Translations under genes and position numbers: made by a program
Notes under the pieces: model-generated
What the model was told of the DNA's origin: nothing
Seen by the model: the letters and a program-made list of their open reading frames with translations, nothing else
Database searches by the model: none
Shown: piece after piece, positions 43,523 to 54,820 of the stretch
How the letters are laid out: each line of letters begins with the position of its first letter
How positions within the stretch are numbered: the first letter of the stretch is position 1
DNA from: Ascarosepion bandense
Taxonomy: Eukaryota; Mollusca; Cephalopoda; Sepiida; Sepiidae
NCBI GenBank assembly: GCA_037127315.1
Contig: JBBBDQ010001939.1
Location: 1,359,001 to 1,423,000, forward strand
DNA: 64,000 bases
Reading direction: 5' to 3'

Positions 43523-44164
43523 AAGAAAGATTTTTTAAAAATTCTTTGATGCCTTTTAACCACTGTGTACCTTTTAAATTATAAACTGTGGGTAGTTCGA
43601 TTATGTAGTTTGCCAATTAGATTAATCGAGATCACTACAAGCGTAATTCAAAATTAATTAAAAGAAGAATCAATAATTGTAATGATAAAATAATTAATTC
43701 GTTAGAGCACAAGCATAGATATTGCATTTTTAAAGATCAGATTGGCTCCTCTCCGTATTGTTTCAATAAGAAATTAGTTTAAATTTTCCCGCAGCCCGAA
43801 CATATTACTGATGCATGAAAAAAAAGTAACTAAAAATAACAATTACTGAGATTTTTTTTAAAAAAAAAGCTTCAGCAGATTCAACATACCTTCAAGTTTA
43901 GAGCATTAACAACTATTCCAGATTTTGAAGACAATATGTGAATAATGTAGGAAGAATATTCAACAAAGGTTATATATTTCACGCGTTTCTTTTTTGGTTA
44001 CGTCAAGTTCTGAAAATACAAAAAAGAAAAGATAAATCGAAATAATCCTCGCAGTTAACCGAGAGTTACTTTCTCCTGTAAAAAAGTACGTAGTGGTTAA
44101 GCGATACGATACTATATTGTTCAGATGACTCGTGACCAAATTGTACAAGATTACATAAAGTAGG
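43523..44164 (+). repeat. Array segment: module K
   Basis: Resumes immediately after the MITE (TTTTAAAAATTCTTTGATGC) and passes the K anchor near 43919. It ends at ACAAGATTACATAAAG, where inverted F-E-D begins. Confidence 0.8.
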
Positions 44165-45400
44165 TACCTCCACTAAATAGCTGAAAAAACAGCATAAAAA
44201 AGAAAAAAATTCTTCAACTTAATAAAGATAAATTTTTATTATGAAAATGTCTATGTCATTATTAAGAGGAAAGATCAAAGTGTTTTTCATAATTTTTCAA
44301 GATTTTTTAATCATTTCTAACATGTTTGAAATTCTTGTTTTGATTATCGCCAGCTGGTAAACAAATTGTTATGAGAGTTTACAATTGAAAACATAATATT
44401 ACATAACTCACTTTTTTTCCGGCGACAAACACATTCATTTGGAAATTCTTGTAAAAATCAAATAATTGTCGGATTTAAATGAAACTTGCAGGACTTATTT
44501 ACAAATGAATGAAATTATTTTTTTAATTATTATTTTTAAAAAATATTGGCAAAAATATTGCTTTTTACATCTGTTACCCTACGTAAATTCATGAAACTTC
44601 AAAAAATTCAATTCTGTAGTCAAAAATGGTTTTATTACTTAAACGCAGGACAAACGTCTACACGCCTTAAAATATTTTACAAACATTTTTGAAACTTTAT
44701 AAATTGTAATATTAAAAAAAAACATGAAAACAATTCTTTTAAAATTTCATTATCAATCGAAAATGTTTCCTTCAGACTATAACGTTTAAAATTTATATTA
44801 TTTATCAAAGCAAGTAAAGGCTTATCTAATTAAATAATATAGTTTTATAGCATTTTTATTTTACTATTCGGAGCAGATTTTTGGTAAAAGGGGCTAAATG
44901 GTTTAAAGAATTATTAGATGATTTATATTAACTAATGTTTCCTGCGTTTAACTAATAATACCAATTTTACCTACAAAATTTAATTTCTTGAAATTTCATG
45001 ATTTTACGTGAAGTGGGTGGTAACTGACGTAAAAGATATTCTTACAAACATTTTTTAAACATAATGATTTAAAAAATAATTTCATTCACTTGTGAATACG
45101 TCCTAAAAGTTTCATAAACATCCAACAATTATTTGATTTTTGCAAGAATTTTCACATTAATGTGTTTGTTACCGGAAAAAAGTGAGTTATGTAATATTCC
45201 GTTTTCCATTGTAAACTCTCGTAACGAGTTGACTCACGAAAATAAAATCAAGATTTTTACCAAAATTTCGAACGTCTTAGAAAGGATTAAAAATTTTTAA
45301 AAAATAATTAAAAAAATACTTTCCTCTTAATAATGACATTAACATTTTGATAGAAAAAAATCATTTTTATTAATTCTTTTAATGTTTGATTACTTTTTCT
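44165..45400. repeat. Stem-loop of the unit: inverted F-E-D facing direct C-D-E-F
   Basis: 44165-44657 is the reverse complement of F-E-D: it starts GGTACCTCCACTAAATAGCT and contains AACTCACTTTTTTTCCGGC, GGAAATTCTTGTAAAAATCA and TTCATGAAACTTC, ending TTACTTAAACGCAGGAC. 44658-45400 is direct C-D-E-F: TCCTGCGTTTAACTAATAA (near 44940), TTGCAAGAATTTTCACATTA and TACCGGAAAAAAGTGAGTTA. The arms are about 430-490 bp with a spacer of about 280 bp. Confidence 0.8.
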
Positions 45401-45689
45401 GAAAAAAGGTACTCACAACTTCAAATATTTAAAATTGTAAACAATTCTTCATTTTGTTTCGTCTTGAATAACGTATGTTATCTTCTCACTATTCTGACAT
45501 TACTTTTACTGTGACCTTCGATATGCAAAGAAACTGAATAAAACTACTCTTATGGCTTTCGCACAACATTTTAACGACGAAATGGACAAAAATTGTGGAA
45601 ACACATTTCAAGCTACGATGACAAAATAGCAAAACAAAACGAAAATTACTATGTGAAAAAGCGACAACATATACCACTACAACTGAATT
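45401..45689. other. No gene; unassigned DNA
   Basis: Between the stem-loop and the degenerate Helitron. No recognisable module or coding region. Confidence 0.4.
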
Positions 45690-46661
45690 TACAATTTATG
45701 TATATATATAAAATGCAATCTGTGAGTCTGTGTGTAACTGTAATCTATGCACGCCTACATTTTTTAAACTACGCCAAACTTTTTAAACTTTCGAGGGACA
45801 CATATCTACAGGGAAGCCAGGTCGACACATACTTTTTGAGTATAAGTTCAGCAATTTTCCCTTTCGCACTTTTTTTTGGGCAATGGAGCCGATTGTTTAC
45901 ATTTGCTCCATAAATTATCTAAGATCTAAGATGGTTGCTAGATTACGTCACAGAAATCAAATCACACGTGTCAAACGCAGCTAAAAAAAAAAAAAAAAAT
46001 GAGCCTTTATATTAAATTTTTATTCCGACGTTTTAAAAATTCATTTGGCCAACAAAAAAATGTGAATATTTTTCCCCGTAATTTTGACACAAAAGAAATA
46101 TTTTTTTAAAAAAAGTGTTTTTTCAAACAAAAACAAAATATGTAAAAAAAAGAAGTGCTAATGGTTAATTTAATTATTTAAGTCCTTTTTTCAGATTTAA
46201 TATTTCATACTTCAGAAAAAAAAAGAAAGCCTTTTCTTTTCGCTAAATATTTCATGTAGGAAATCAACAGTCTGTAATTCATGTGGCTTTAATGTAATTT
46301 TTTTCTCTAAAATTAAATGTCTACATTTTTAAATATTCTTTGAAAATTTCTGAAATTCATTTAGTCAACAATAAATGTAAATATTTCCCTCCGTAATTTT
46401 GAAACAAAAACAAACGCAATGTTTTTTACAATGTCACACAAAACATCAACTCACGTTTACGCAAAACAAAAGAAAATATATTTTTTAATGGAATTTTTGA
46501 ACAATTTTTAAACAACATTTTTAATATAATTATTTTTTTTATATAACTGAGTTTTAAAGTGAGGCTGCGACTACAATCGCTCGGAAATCGCAACACGCTG
46601 CATTAATCATCTAATTAAAAATGTTCTGAGTCGCACGGGCAACGCCAGGCTATGATGGTAG
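45690..46661 (+). mobile_element. Degenerate Helitron, non-autonomous
   Basis: The 3' end reads ACGGGCAACGCCAGGCTATG, then ATGGTAG followed by T. This matches the hairpin-plus-CTAG terminus of the intact Helitron at 30489 (minus strand CAACGCCGGGCTATACTG then CTAG), with CTAG decayed to GTAG. The 5' part resembles Helitron starts of this group (TATATAAAATGCAATCTGTG, then AGTCTGTGTGTAACTG). The exact 5' TC is not identifiable. The interior is AT-rich with no Rep/helicase frame. Confidence 0.6.
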
Positions 46662-46763
46662 TTCATATACTAAAGCAGATTCGGTCAAATGCAAGGGAAG
46701 TGATGTGATGAACACAGAATCAAAAGTAATTCTTCTCAACATTTTTTACAAATTTCAAAATCT

Positions 46764-46856
46764 AGTGTGAAATCTATTTTTTGACCAACAGAAAAAGTAT
46801 TGACTTCATACTGAAAGAAAAACACGAAGCCAAATTTCGCGATCCGATGTTAAATT
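46764..46856 (+). pseudogene. Scrap of Gypsy B
   Basis: GTGTGAAATCTATTTTTTGA, then ATACTGAAAGAAAAACACGA and ATTTCGCGATCCGATGTTA align with 35301-35382 in Gypsy B. Only about 90 bp remain, corresponding to the region after the RNase H/pre-integrase segment. Confidence 0.65.
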
Positions 46857-49128
46857 AATTTTCTAATCAATGAAAGGAAACGATTCGCAAAACTGAGAGA
46901 AAAGTTAACAAGCCTATGTGAAAAACATAAATCGCTATAAAAGATGGAATTGAAAGTCGAACCAATAAGAGAGATGGATATCATACATCGGCAAGATGTG
47001 ACAAAAACTTCAAACCACTGACCTGGACGTAAGGTCCCATCACACATTCGTTCTCTTTTTACTTCTCATGTGTTATTTTCCTTGACGTTTTCTTCTTTCT
47101 CACAATTCTTGCCGTCTACAACGAAGAAGACAACAACAACAACAAGAAACTTCAAGTGACTCCTAAAAATTAACGTCACGATAAGTACAATTTTTCTTTA
47201 TTGCTTTACCTTCCTTTTCACTTTCTCGCCGGCCATAAAAAGGAAAGGAACACAAACTTTATTAGTACACTGATTAATCTTTTCTGCAAACACACATTTT
47301 GCTACTTACAACTCGAATACATGACTACTTTACAAGTACGAACTCTTGATTCCTTCAACTCGACATTACACTTTTGAAAATGAAAAGGATTCGCTTGTGG
47401 TGATACCAGGGACTGGATGTTTGCCCTCAGAGGTCCAGATAGCAAATGACCAAAACTGGTCTTTGGGCATTAAATAAATATGAAATTCCTTTTACAGACC
47501 CTTTTTGCGAGCCGACGTGAATTTTGTTTATCGTCCAATGGGAAGCCCAGAATTAAATCCGGGTGTGAATTCCCAAATGACTTGTTTGGAGCCCCAAACA
47601 CGAAATAAAAGGCCGACACAGGAAGCATCGCCAGTTGAGAAAAATGAGCATAATTAATACGTCCCTTGACCACATCAAGCGATTGCATTATGCTTGCTTC
47701 TCCTTTCTCTCTCATCTTTTTCTTCACTGTTCACTGAGCCACTTACCCGATTTAACGACCTTTGTACCAACCAAAAGACATTACTTTTATTTGTAAAAAA
47801 AAAAATTAAATGTTGCTTCTATACACAATTTGATTTTCTTGTTTTATAGTGGGCTATCTACTAACAAGACCAAATTCAGTTAATCTGTTTCAACACACAA
47901 ATACACTTCACTATAACGGATAACCCACTATACACTCACTCACTCACTCTTATTTGCCAAGAAAACTTTTCGTCATTCACATTTATTACAATATTCACAG
48001 AACTTTTAAATCATAATTTCTGTCATTTACATTCTTGAACATACATAGAAAAATCTTTAATTACTATTCTGCATTATACATCTAAGTAATCCATTTCAAA
48101 TTTCAGCAGAGTATTTAAAGCGAAACAACTCTACTTTTGTTCATACATTTTTTTTTTACTTTGTCTCACGTTGTGAACTTTTCAAATTAACATTTTAATT
48201 CTCTCAAACATTGCTTACAACATTGATTCAATCTTCATCCACTTTTGATTAGGATATTTATTGAAAATACACGTTATTATTTTTATGATAGCAATTTGTT
48301 TGGTTCTTGCAATCGAATTTAATTTTAAATATAAAAATGTGTGTGGAGTTACACACGCAGTATTTAGGTTTGTGACTGTGCCACAAGATTAAAGGATATG
48401 TCTTGAAAAAGTTTTGTTCTTTTGAGTGAATATAATCTTGAGTGAGTGGGTAAATTGTACATTTTGTTTTCGTGTTAAGAGGTTCTTAACTTCGTAAAAT
48501 TGAACTGTTAATAGTTGCGTGTACATCAGTGATACATGGTTGAAGTAAATTTCCACAAAGGATTAAGACGAAAGTATCTTCCTAATATACACTATGATAG
48601 GATCAAGAACTCTTACTCAAATTTCTGGCGGGATACGTAACTAAGCGTGTTATGTGGAGTGTTCTCATGTGTTTCATATTTCCTGACCAATCAGTGGTGA
48701 CTAGCGCGTAATTCAAATTTTAAATTTTCCGATCCAACGTCTGGTTTGAAGAAACACGAGTTATCACTCTGAAGCAAATATAATATTATTGCAATTTTTT
48801 ACCTGGATTCACAACATGTGCGATAGATAAATTGTAGTAAAAACTTTTTAAAAAAATTAATATTGCAAAGTAGATTCCACACTTTCATACCAGATGTTGA
48901 CGATGTTTCCACCGACCGACGACAAAATTCCAGCCAGAACTGATCCTGTCAATCGCTGCCAATGTTCCAGCCTTTTCCGATTTTCGACTGTTTGCGCGTC
49001 GTTTTTATCGCATTAAAAATTGACGCTAAAATTTTATATTTTCGCTCTCGTCTCCTCATTCTCTTTGCTGCTTTCACACATACAATAAGATTGTGGGATC
49101 AATACGAATTATTGAGTACCCTGCAACA
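46857..49128. other. 2.3 kb without a recognised gene
   Basis: Nothing nameable. An 85-codon minus-strand open frame (47470-47727, KGRINYAHFSQLAMLPVSAF, then HPDLILGFPLDDKQNS) is the most protein-like stretch, but I recognise no family. A short ACTC repeat lies near 47934-47950. This is one of the least array-like parts of the 14.5-54.5 kb region and may be unique host sequence or an unknown element. Confidence 0.4.
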
Positions 49129-49730
49129 TCTCTTATTATGCTTTCCATCAGAAATGTAATTAAGCAGAATTTAGGTACGTCAACTCATTTTCGAGAACTA
49201 ACTCTTAAAATTGAATTTTTAAAAATAAAAATGTTCTCTTGAAAATTTTACTTTAGTTTTAACTGAAAACTAAATGATTAAATTTACAATTTCCAGTAAA
49301 CAAAATACTCTGGTGTATTTCAAACAGAAATTATATTGATTAGAATATAAATTTTTTCAATTTTGTTTTTAATATTTCGATTTTTCGGCCATTTTTGAGC
49401 GATTGACACATTTATAAACAAAAGTTAATTCTCGGTTTTAAAATTTTGTAAAATAAAATATATATCTGTGACACATTATTTTTGGAAAATTAGTAAATTT
49501 AACGTGAATCTGATTTACACAAGTATTACTTATTTATAGCATGAAATTTAGAATAAAACTATTTCTTAAACACAAAGTTGAACTTTCTGACATTTCCCCC
49601 GTATTTGAAATGTGATGATGCGAGATAAGTGTATGGCAATCACAAGTGACATACTTGTACATTTTTTCTGCAAGGGAAGAAACCGTAAAACATATGACCA
49701 TTTAATGTACACATAGAAAAATTACTTCAA

Positions 49731-49777
<47 letters not shown>

Positions 49778-50672
49778 AAAAAAATGGAAATTATTTTAAA
49801 AATACGAAGGTACGACGATTTGTACTAAACTTTTCAATAATTGATTAGTAAATATTATCTTCCTTTAATACGTTAATAAACTAACGACAACACATTTTTA
49901 AAGTATTTAAAAATATTTTCGATACTTTATAAATTATTATAATTAAAATAAAATGAAAACAATTATTTTAAAATTTTATTATTAATTATATTTTTTTTTC
50001 AGATCAAGTGACTGATAATACATATTTAATAAAGCAATTAAAAATTTATCAAATTAAACAATGTCATGGTTTTATTTCATTTTTTTTTATTTTACTATTA
50101 GGAACAGATTTTTGGAAATAAAGGCCAAGTGTTTCCAAAAATAATAGATGATTTACATTCCCTAATGAGTCTTATGTTTAACAAAATTGAATTTCTTAAC
50201 ATTTCATGAATTTACGTGAAGAGGGGTAACAGATGGAAAAAAATATTTTTACTAAAATATTTTTAAAAAATAATGATTTCAAAAATAATTTTATTTGTTT
50301 CTGAATAAGTCCTGAAAGTTACATTAAAATTCGACAATTATTTGATTTTTGCAAGAATTTCCAAATTAATGTGTTTTTCACCAGCAAAAAAAAAAAACTG
50401 TTACGTAATATTCCATTTTCCATTGTGAACTCTCGTAACGATTTGGTTACCCGCTAACTAAAATCAAAACAAGATTTTTACCAAAATTTTGAACGTGTTA
50501 GAAGTGATTAAATTATTTTTTTAAATAATTAAAAATTAATTTGATCTTTCCTCATCATAATAACATAAACATTTGAATGAAAAAAGTTCGTTTGTATTAA
50601 GTTTTTGGGACCTTTTTTCTTCATAAAGTTACTATGCTGTTTTTTCGGTGAATTAGTGGAAGTACCTCTAGG
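49129..50672 (+). repeat. Array segment: G(fragment)-A-B-C-D-E-F
   Basis: G (TTCCATCAGAAATGTAATTA) is interrupted after AAGCAGAATTT by TAGGTACGTCAACTCATTTT, the start of A. This order is seen nowhere else. A to F then run complete, with a (CA)n tract in B, ending at TTAGTGGAAGTACCTC. Confidence 0.8.
49732..49773. repeat. (CA)n microsatellite in module B
   Basis: Pure CA tract at the position where other B modules have a short ATACACACACAC seed (25558, 21366). Confidence 0.9.
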
Positions 50673-51195
50673 TACCTCCATTACATCACAAAAAAACTAG
50701 CATGGTATGAATTAAAAAGGTCCAAAACTTAATAAAACGAACATTTTCCATCAAAATGTTTCAAATATTATTAAGAGAAAAAAATCAAAGTAATTTTTAT
50801 TTATTTTATAAAATTTTTAATCCGTTTTAACATGTTCGAAATTTTGGCTGAAAATTTTGTTTTGATTTGAGTTAGCGTTGCAGAAAACCTTTACGACTGT
50901 TTACGATCGATCACGTAATTTTCTACGTAACTCACTTTTTCGGTAACAAACACATTAATTTGGAAATTCTCACAAAAAAAACGAATAATTGTCGGATTTT
51001 AATAAAACTTTTAGTACTCATTCACAAATGAATGAAATATTTTTGAAATTATTATTTTTTCAAAATATTGATGAAAATTTTTTAAAAAATCTGTTACCCC
51101 CCCACCTTTCCACGTAGATTCATGAAATTTTAATAAGTTTTAACTTTCTGCAATTTACTTTTTTATTAGTTAAACGCAGAACTCATCGGGGAATA
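50673..51195 (-). repeat. Inverted F-E-D, right arm of a near-spacerless palindrome
   Basis: Starts TAGGTACCTCCATTACATC, the inverse of the F end it abuts. It continues through AACTCACTTTTTCGGTAACA, TTTGGAAATTCTCAC, TTCATGAAATTTT and TTAGTTAAACGCAGAACTCAT. It pairs with direct D-E-F at about 50158-50672. Confidence 0.8.
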
Positions 51196-54100
51196 TGCTG
51201 TTCTGTTTTTTAGCGATTTTTTGAGGTACCTACACCGAAATATTCATTAGAAAAAAAAATCTATCCGGAAAGTACACTAAGTCAAAACATTTAAAAAATT
51301 ATACCAGATTTTCATAAATATTTTTCATGTTTTTTCAATCTTAGTGGTGGGAATTGGTATTGTCGGATTTTTTAACATTTTGATTGCTTAATAAATCCGA
51401 CTTAACAGTACACACACAATCCCTCTCCGGAGCCAATGAAAAGAACACTTACATTTATCATTTAAATTAGTCAGTAATAAATCCCCCATTTTTTTTTTTT
51501 TTTTTTTTACGGGTGTAGTAGAGAACCAAAATAAATACAGCATCTTTTTTTTATTGACTAATCAGAGAACCCCCCCCCCCCCCCCCAAATTCAAATTTGA
51601 TCCTTTTTCTGGGCTCTCAAAGCATATGGGTTGTTTTTGTTTTACCCTTTTAGAGAGTCACGAGTTCTGGCTTCTCGTCAGGCACGTATTTTTCACTCTC
51701 CCACTCTTTCATCTTTTCTTCGTGCAACGAAAGAAAGAATGAGAGCTGTCTGCACTGTTTCTCAAGAAAGCAGACGACAGGGAAATATCTCAACGCAATC
51801 ACTCTTTCTTTCTCCTTAACATTTCCCCTCCCTTTACATCTAGTAAGCAGCAACAAAAAAGAGAGAAACAAGAAATCAACATAAGATGCTTGCTACTATC
51901 CGCACAAATAAACGAATAACAATAAGACTTTCTTCATGAACATTTCCTCCAGAATCCAAGAAAATATAACTTTTAAAAAATATTATTGCGAGAAAATCTT
52001 TTCAATGAATTTTCAACACCCAACTACAAATTTTTTTATATAAGTAACAAAAGTTTTGCTGAATAATAAATCTTCTTTTTGATTATAAAAGAAAGCGATC
52101 TGTTTTATTGTACTCTGCACCTTCTGATCTAAATTGTGGGGAGTTCGGTTATGTTTGATTATAAGGCCGATTCAAGGTCTCTACAAGCGTAATTCAATCA
52201 AAATTAATTGAAAAAAATCAGATTATTATAATTGTAATGATAAAATAATTATTAAATTAAATTCTTTAGAGTACGAACACAAATATTCCATTTTTAAAGA
52301 TCATTTTGACTCTCCCCCATATTGCTTTGTTGAGATAAGGAATTAGTTTAAAATTTCCCGCAACCCGAACAATATGGATGGATGCACTTGCACTGACGCA
52401 TGATGATGTAAGTAACTAAGTAACCAACAGTAATTTTACTTCAATTTTTTCCTTTTTGAATAAACAAAAAAACCTCAGCAGCTTCAACATACCTTTAAAT
52501 GCAAGTTTAAAGCATTGACAACTATTCCAGATTTTGAAGACAATATGTGAGTAAATGTATGAAGAATATTCAACAAAGATTATTTTTCACGTATTTCTTT
52601 TAATTTGGTTACGTCAAGTTCTGAAAATACAAACAAGAGAAGATAAATCGAGACAATCCTCGTAGTTAACCAAGAGTGACTTTCTCCTGTAAAAATCTGA
52701 GCAGTAGCACGACCTTCGAAGGTCGTGGCAGTGGGTGGTTAAGCGACACGATACTATATATTGTTCAGATGACACGTGACCAAATTGCACAAGAAAATTA
52801 CATAAAGAAATAACGATTCGATTTACTCTTTATTAAAAAAAAAACATACAAAGCAATACTACGCATTGAGTAATAATGGTTGCGTGTAAGAGAAATTCAA
52901 AGGACGATAAATTAAAATGTTTTTAAAATTTTCTTTTTGAATCACTGGCAATGATTATTCAATGATAGGAATTTTTTATAATATATTTTATTGAGATCAC
53001 CCCAAGCATGGCAGTAAAGTGGGTACCTACACTCATTTTCAATACCTAAGTTTTAAAGTGAATGTAAAAAAAAGAGCTTTCATTTTAGTTTTGATTGAAA
53101 GGTAAATAATTAAATTTACTATTTTCAGTAAGCAAAATAATCCAGCCAGTGTATTTCAAATAGTAATTACATTGGCTGGAATCTCAACTTCTTTAGAGTT
53201 TTTAAATGCTATTATTTTTTCGTTCATTTTTGACAGATTGTCATGCTTGTAAACAAAAATTGATCCTTGTTTTAAAAATCATGCAAAAATAAAAGAAACA
53301 CCTGTGACACGTATTTTTGGAAAATTAGCAAGTTTAAAGTTAAGTTAAATTAATCTGATTTGAAACAAGTATTACTTGGTTATAGCACGAAATTTAGAAT
53401 AAAATTATTTCTTAATCATGGAGGTCATATCTTTCTGACCTGTGAAGTGGGTGATAACAGCCAGATGTAGTGATTAGCTAAGTATGGTTGACCAAAATTG
53501 ACATAATTTTTCAAACTTTTTCTCATGTAAGGGGAAGAAACGGTGAAATACATTTTAGTGTTTGTGACCTTTTAGTGTCACATACAAAATATCATATTTA
53601 AAAAAAAACAACAACATCCATATACACAAAAAAATAAAAATAAAAATAATTTTAAATATCTTTTGGCTCAAAAATTTCTATTAAGCTTTTCAATTTTCGA
53701 TTAATAAATATAGTTTTCAGTTAATAACTTAATAACCTAACCGCTACAAGGCTTTGAAGAATTTTAAAAAATATTTTTGAAACTTTATAAATTATTATAA
53801 TTAAAAGAGAAAAAATAAAAACGATTCTTGTAAAAATTCATTATCCATCAAACAAATTTTTTTCCAGACTATAATGTCCTTATATATACATATTTTTTAA
53901 AAGCAATTAAAAACTCATCTAATTAAATATTCTCATAGTTTTATTGCATTTTTTGTTTTCAGTTCAGTGCAGATTTTTGGAAAAATGCCTACTGGAAAAA
54001 AAAGTAGATGATTTACATTCCTCAAGGATTCCTGTGTTTAACTAAAAAAACAAATTTTTGAATCAAAATTTAATTTCTTGAAATTTCATGAAATTACATT

Positions 54101-54545
54101 GAGGTGAGGGTAACAGATGTGAAAAAATATTTTTACCAAGATTTTGTAAAAATAATAATTTCAGAAATAAGTCTATTCACTTCTGAATAAGTCCTGAAAG
54201 TTTCAATAATCTTGGAATTATTTCAAACTTTTGTTCTCATCTTGGTTGATATAGGAGTTATAATAGGCACAATGTTTCGACATATGTTATTACATATATC
54301 CATAGTAAACTGGTAAAAGTTTAGTTGAGCACTGAGAAAAAAGAAAATATTTTTTTACCAAAATTTCAAACGTGCTAGAAAGAATTTAAAAAATTTTTTA
54401 AATTAATTAAAAATACTTTGATCTTTTCTCTTAATAATAACATAAACATTTTGACGAGAAAAAACTTTGTTTTTATTAAGTTTTGGGCCTTTGTTCTTCA
54501 TGCTATGCTGTTTTTTCAGCGAATTAGTGAAGGTAGCCACATGAA
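51196..54545 (+). repeat. Array segment: F(end)-H-I-J-K-L-A-B-C-D-E-F, right end of the array
   Basis: Enters at GCTGTTCTGTTTTTTAGCG, skips G, then H (51235), I (51300), J (51655), K (52090-52840), L (52860), A (53030), B (53240), C (53690), D (53870), E (54110) and F (54410). It stops at TTAGTGAAGGTAGCCACATG. A run of 17 C (51570-51586) replaces ATCCCCAGAAATT in J. No further modules are seen to the right. Confidence 0.8.
51570..51586. repeat. Poly-C run
   Basis: Seventeen consecutive C bases on the plus strand at a site where other units have GGACATCCCCAG. It may have grown from the CCCC seed or could be a sequencing or assembly artefact. Confidence 0.85.
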
Positions 54546-54815
54546 AGTTACTCAGACACAAGGTTATTGGGTGTGGAAGAATTAGAAACAGAAACTTTAC
54601 TAATGAGTGAGAACAACATTACTGAAATGAGTAATCAGAAGAGTGGATAGTGATTAACATTGCTTTTAAATTTTTGAAGATTAAAGTTAGCTAGAAAGCA
54701 TTGAGCCTGAAATGCGTTCCACAAGTGAGAAGTGTAAGAAAATAAACTGTTAGCATTAAACTTATGGTTACATCTAGTCAACTCAACTGTAAATTTATGA
54801 GAACTCATTGCCAGT
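54546..54815 (-). pseudogene. Jockey-like LINE fragment near the 3' end
   Basis: Plus strand TTTAAATTTTTGAAGATTAA, GAAATGCGTTCCACAAGTGA, GAAGTGTAAGAAAATAAACT and GGTTACATCTAGTCAACTCA align with 26366-26500, the C-terminal RT-downstream region (reverse complement of the FARTSRLWNSISYTC part). It is old and diverged, and ends at a SINE. Confidence 0.65.
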
Positions 54816-54820
54816 CTAAT

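Larger units (their letters stand above)
14506..54545 (+). repeat. Degenerate head-to-tail array of a ~3.5-kb unit (modules K-L-A-B-C-D-E-F-G-H-I-J)
   Basis: The same ordered set of AT-rich modules recurs across 40 kb. Anchor GAGTCACGAGTTCTGGC (module J) lies at 20341, 23775, 28846, 31591 (variant), 38861, 42377 (variant) and 51655. Anchor AGATTTTGAAGACAA (K) lies near 14629, 24543, 29614, 32376, 39620, 43919 and 52530. Anchor AAATTTACTATTTCCAGT or variants (A) lies near 15126, 20879, 25055, 32873, 40185, 49276 and 53113. J always runs into K and F into G where uninterrupted, so the order is cyclic, as in a tandem array. One complete uninterrupted unit spans 3516 bp (38861-42377). Other spacings differ through insertions and deletions. 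Confidence 0.8.

Noticed and set aside
14506..54545. A single giant DNA virus-like or Polinton/Maverick element
   Set aside because: No polymerase B, integrase, ATPase or capsid frame in the modules; the repeats are tandem and non-coding.
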